Source: Myroides profundi
Lineage (GTDB): Bacteria; Bacteroidota; Bacteroidia; Flavobacteriales; Flavobacteriaceae
Assembly: GCF_000833025.1 (NCBI RefSeq)
Contig: NZ_CP010817.1
Location: 1,426,001 to 1,490,000, forward strand
Reading direction: 5' to 3'
DNA: 64,000 nt
A model generated the notes under the pieces. That model searched no databases, was not told the origin of the DNA, and saw only the letters and a list, made by a program, of their open reading frames with translations. Below are positions 62,168 through 64,000 of this stretch, one piece after another. A program made the position numbers and the translations under genes. The number at the start of each line of letters is the position of its first letter. The stretch's first letter is position 1.

Positions 62168-62986
62168 ATGAATAAAAAGGATAGATTAGAGAGATATGTT
62201 TATGAATTCTTTTCAAGTAGATTAGAATCTATGTTTCATTTTTATAGATCAACTCATAGAGATCGGCACTTTGAGATGTATAAATTAAAAGAAGGAACTA
62301 AGTTAATGGATCTAGTTATTTCCATACATGCTTATTTTGAAGAATCATATAGTTTTGAAAAACTTATTCCACAGCATTTTGCGACACCAGAAGCTCTTTT
62401 AAGGTCTTTATTTGAATTCAAAGAGTATCTTATAAGCTATCAAAAATATATAGATTTAAACAAACAAGATACTGAAAGAGATTATTTAGTTAACGATTTA
62501 CAAAAACGAGTTAGTGAAATTGTTGAAGCAATAGATTATGCTAAACAAATATATGATAAAGATGAGGCAATAGTTCCTTATAGCGAGTTGAGATACAAAT
62601 TAATTGTTAGAGATATAGATGGCTTCATCTTTAATTTAAAATCAATTTTAGCATCTGTATCTTATGCAATTACTAAAGTTCAAGAAGGATATTTTCATTC
62701 AAACGTTCATATAGTTTTAAAGCTTTTAGGGTTTGATATAATATCAGAAGAAATAACCAATAATGGAAGAATAGATGCAGTAATCCGTCTTTCTGATGTT
62801 ATTTATATTTTAGAGTTTAAATTTAATAAAAGTAAAGATGTAAGTGATGCTGCCTTAAAACAAATAGAAGAAAAAGAATATCATCTAAAGTTTAATATAG
62901 AACAAAAAACTATTTTTGGTCTTGGTGTTAGTTTTGATAGTGAAACTAGGAATATAAATGGTTTTGCTTTTAAAAAATTAAGCTAA
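62168..62986 (+). CDS. Second PD-(D/E)xK protein (PDDEXK_9-like), 272 residues
   Basis: A helical N-terminal about 180 residues (LERYVYEFFSSRLESMFHFY, LLRSLFEFKEYLISYQKYID, coiled coil around 110-130), then a nuclease-fold domain like PDDEXK_9/DUF1703: YFHSNVHIVLKLLGFDIISE, D203 in NGRIDAVIRL, E216-F-K218 in IYILEFKFNK, and NIEQKTIFGLGVSFD. In other Bacteroidota this domain follows an AAA-ATPase in one chain; here it stands apart, and an ATPase is the next gene, 18 bases on. Whether it cuts DNA or only binds is not shown. Confidence 0.7.
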   Translation: MNKKDRLERYVYEFFSSRLESMFHFYRSTHRDRHFEMYKLKEGTKLMDLVISIHAYFEESYSFEKLIPQHFATPEALLRSLFEFKEYLISYQKYIDLNKQDTERDYLVNDLQKRVSEIVEAIDYAKQIYDKDEAIVPYSELRYKLIVRDIDGFIFNLKSILASVSYAITKVQEGYFHSNVHIVLKLLGFDIISEEITNNGRIDAVIRLSDVIYILEFKFNKSKDVSDAALKQIEEKEYHLKFNIEQKTIFGLGVSFDSETRNINGFAFKKLS

Positions 62987-63004
62987 TATAAATTGGAATA
63001 AAAA

Positions 63005-64000
63005 ATGGCATTTAAATTACTTGCAATAAGACCTCTTGAAGGTTGTGATCAATCATTATTAAAAGGCTTAAAACCTAATGATACTTATCAATTTTACAAT
63101 GAATATAATTTTATTTATCCAAATAGAAATGTAGAGAGTGCTTTACCTTTAGAAGATAATCTATATTATTATCCTACTACTATAGAATATAGAAGAGAAA
63201 TCCCAGAAGGTTTTTTCGCTATGAATATTAGTATATCAGCTATTGTAGGACAGAACGGCAGTGGTAAGAGTAGCCTCTTAGAGCTATATTATATATTTTT
63301 ATATAACATCTCACGTAATTTTTTCTTTAACAAAGAGGAGAAAGAATATTCAGACTATAAAGAGATTGTACTTGAAGTCTACATTGAGTTTAATGAAACC
63401 AATAAAGATGAATCAAAAATTGGTTGTTATTACATGATTTGTAAAAGGGATAAGTTTAAACTATATTATTTAGAATACAACAAAGATGAATTAAGTGAAA
63501 ATGCTCTTGATTATTATCTTAATAAAGAGAAAATTGAATTAAATAATAAGAATTTTAATAACAGAAGTTTTAATATTTATTCTTTAATATCTAACTATGG
63601 TTTATATGGATTAAATAGTTCTTTAAATGACAATAAATGGCTTGATTCTACGATTCTTTTTCACAATAAAAGGGGATATGAACTTCCTATAACAATTAGT
63701 CCTTATAGAGATTTAGGAAATATAGATGTTAATAGAGAGTATATCTTAGCTCAACAAAGATTAATCATTAATCATTTTGTAATTAAAAATCAAAACTTAC
63801 TAGATAATATTAAACTTGAAAGTGTAGATTATTATATTGACACACATAAGCAACAATTTACTGATTATCCAGTTAAAGAGGGCAGGAAATATGCTAATTC
63901 TCCAGAAAAAATAAAAAAAAGGATATTTGACAATGATATTATACTTAAGAATATTTTTGTTTTCTTAGAGGAAAATTTCGGAAGTATAGATATTAAATCT
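63005..64000 (+). CDS. SMC/RecF-like AAA ATPase, truncated by window end
   Basis: ATG 63005 opens MAFKLLAIRPLEGCDQSLLK; the frame is open to the last base (332 codons, no stop). Walker A ISAIVGQNGSGKSSLLELYY, with G82 and K88, sits about 80 residues in and is followed by long insertions (LSENALDYYLNKEKIELNNK, HNKRGYELPITISPYRDLGN). This is the layout of SMC/RecF-class ABC ATPases whose Walker B and signature lie hundreds of residues later, outside the window. As last visible gene of the operon it is probably the ATP-driven engine for the two nucleases. Confidence 0.8.
   Translation, partial: MAFKLLAIRPLEGCDQSLLKGLKPNDTYQFYNEYNFIYPNRNVESALPLEDNLYYYPTTIEYRREIPEGFFAMNISISAIVGQNGSGKSSLLELYYIFLYNISRNFFFNKEEKEYSDYKEIVLEVYIEFNETNKDESKIGCYYMICKRDKFKLYYLEYNKDELSENALDYYLNKEKIELNNKNFNNRSFNIYSLISNYGLYGLNSSLNDNKWLDSTILFHNKRGYELPITISPYRDLGNIDVNREYILAQQRLIINHFVIKNQNLLDNIKLESVDYYIDTHKQQFTDYPVKEGRKYANSPEKIKKRIFDNDIILKNIFVFLEENFGSIDIKS

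Overview
The window is AT-rich DNA from a Bacteroidota bacterium, most likely a Flavobacteriaceae/Weeksellaceae relative such as Myroides, Elizabethkingia or Chryseobacterium. The genus is an inference. The lineage is supported by promoter-like boxes of the Bacteroidota form TAnnTTTG, a SusC/SusD pair, a type IX secretion sorting domain, an RteC regulator and a CTnDOT-type tra/mob set (DUF4134, DUF4133, DUF4141 and DUF3408 families).

Region 1 (1-5.4 kb) looks like ordinary chromosome: rlmF, a NADAR-domain protein, a small lipoprotein, an MscS channel and an FAD monooxygenase, nearly all separated by strong intrinsic terminators. Region 2 (5.4-17.1 kb) is a junction zone. It holds an IS1595-type transposase relic, a tRNA-like cloverleaf at 6114-6191, a tight four-gene operon around a 2248-residue RHS/YD-repeat protein ending in an HExxH domain, a candidate exported immunity protein, and a truncated IS66 tnpA. 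The first gene of that operon is split from its signal peptide by a one-base shift in a run of ten T.

Region 3 (17.1-64 kb) is most of an integrative conjugative element of the CTnDOT superfamily. It starts with rteC. Next come two cargo blocks: (a) a small protein, a membrane protein, a histidine kinase/LuxR-type regulator pair, a MauE-domain protein and a Cys-containing DUF6520-like exported peptide; (b) a convergent SusC/SusD/S9-peptidase operon. Between the SusC gene and an XRE regulator lies about 1 kb without a gene but with many nested inverted repeats, a candidate structured RNA. The element continues with its regulatory/replication block (small membrane protein, HTH protein, DUF3945 protein, topB, ardA), an IS4-family element with a broken transposase, a type A chloramphenicol acetyltransferase gene, radC, mobC on the minus strand, ybaK and a HAD phosphatase, then mobA/mobB on the plus strand.

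At 45.1-48.6 kb three minus-strand genes (DUF4062, membrane coiled-coil, HEPN-like) form a defence-like module. Each is separated by an AT-rich spacer bounded by short TAAC/GTTA-type inverted repeats. The tra operon then runs from traA to traN (49.1-59.3 kb); traL has an in-frame TAA at codon 16. A terminator closes the tra operon. A consensus promoter then drives a four-gene operon (59.4 kb to the window end): an unrecognised protein, two proteins with PD-(D/E)xK nuclease motifs and an SMC/RecF-like ATPase cut off by the window edge. This operon is the best candidate for an undescribed, probably anti-phage or anti-plasmid, system.

The integrase and the right end of the element are not in the window.
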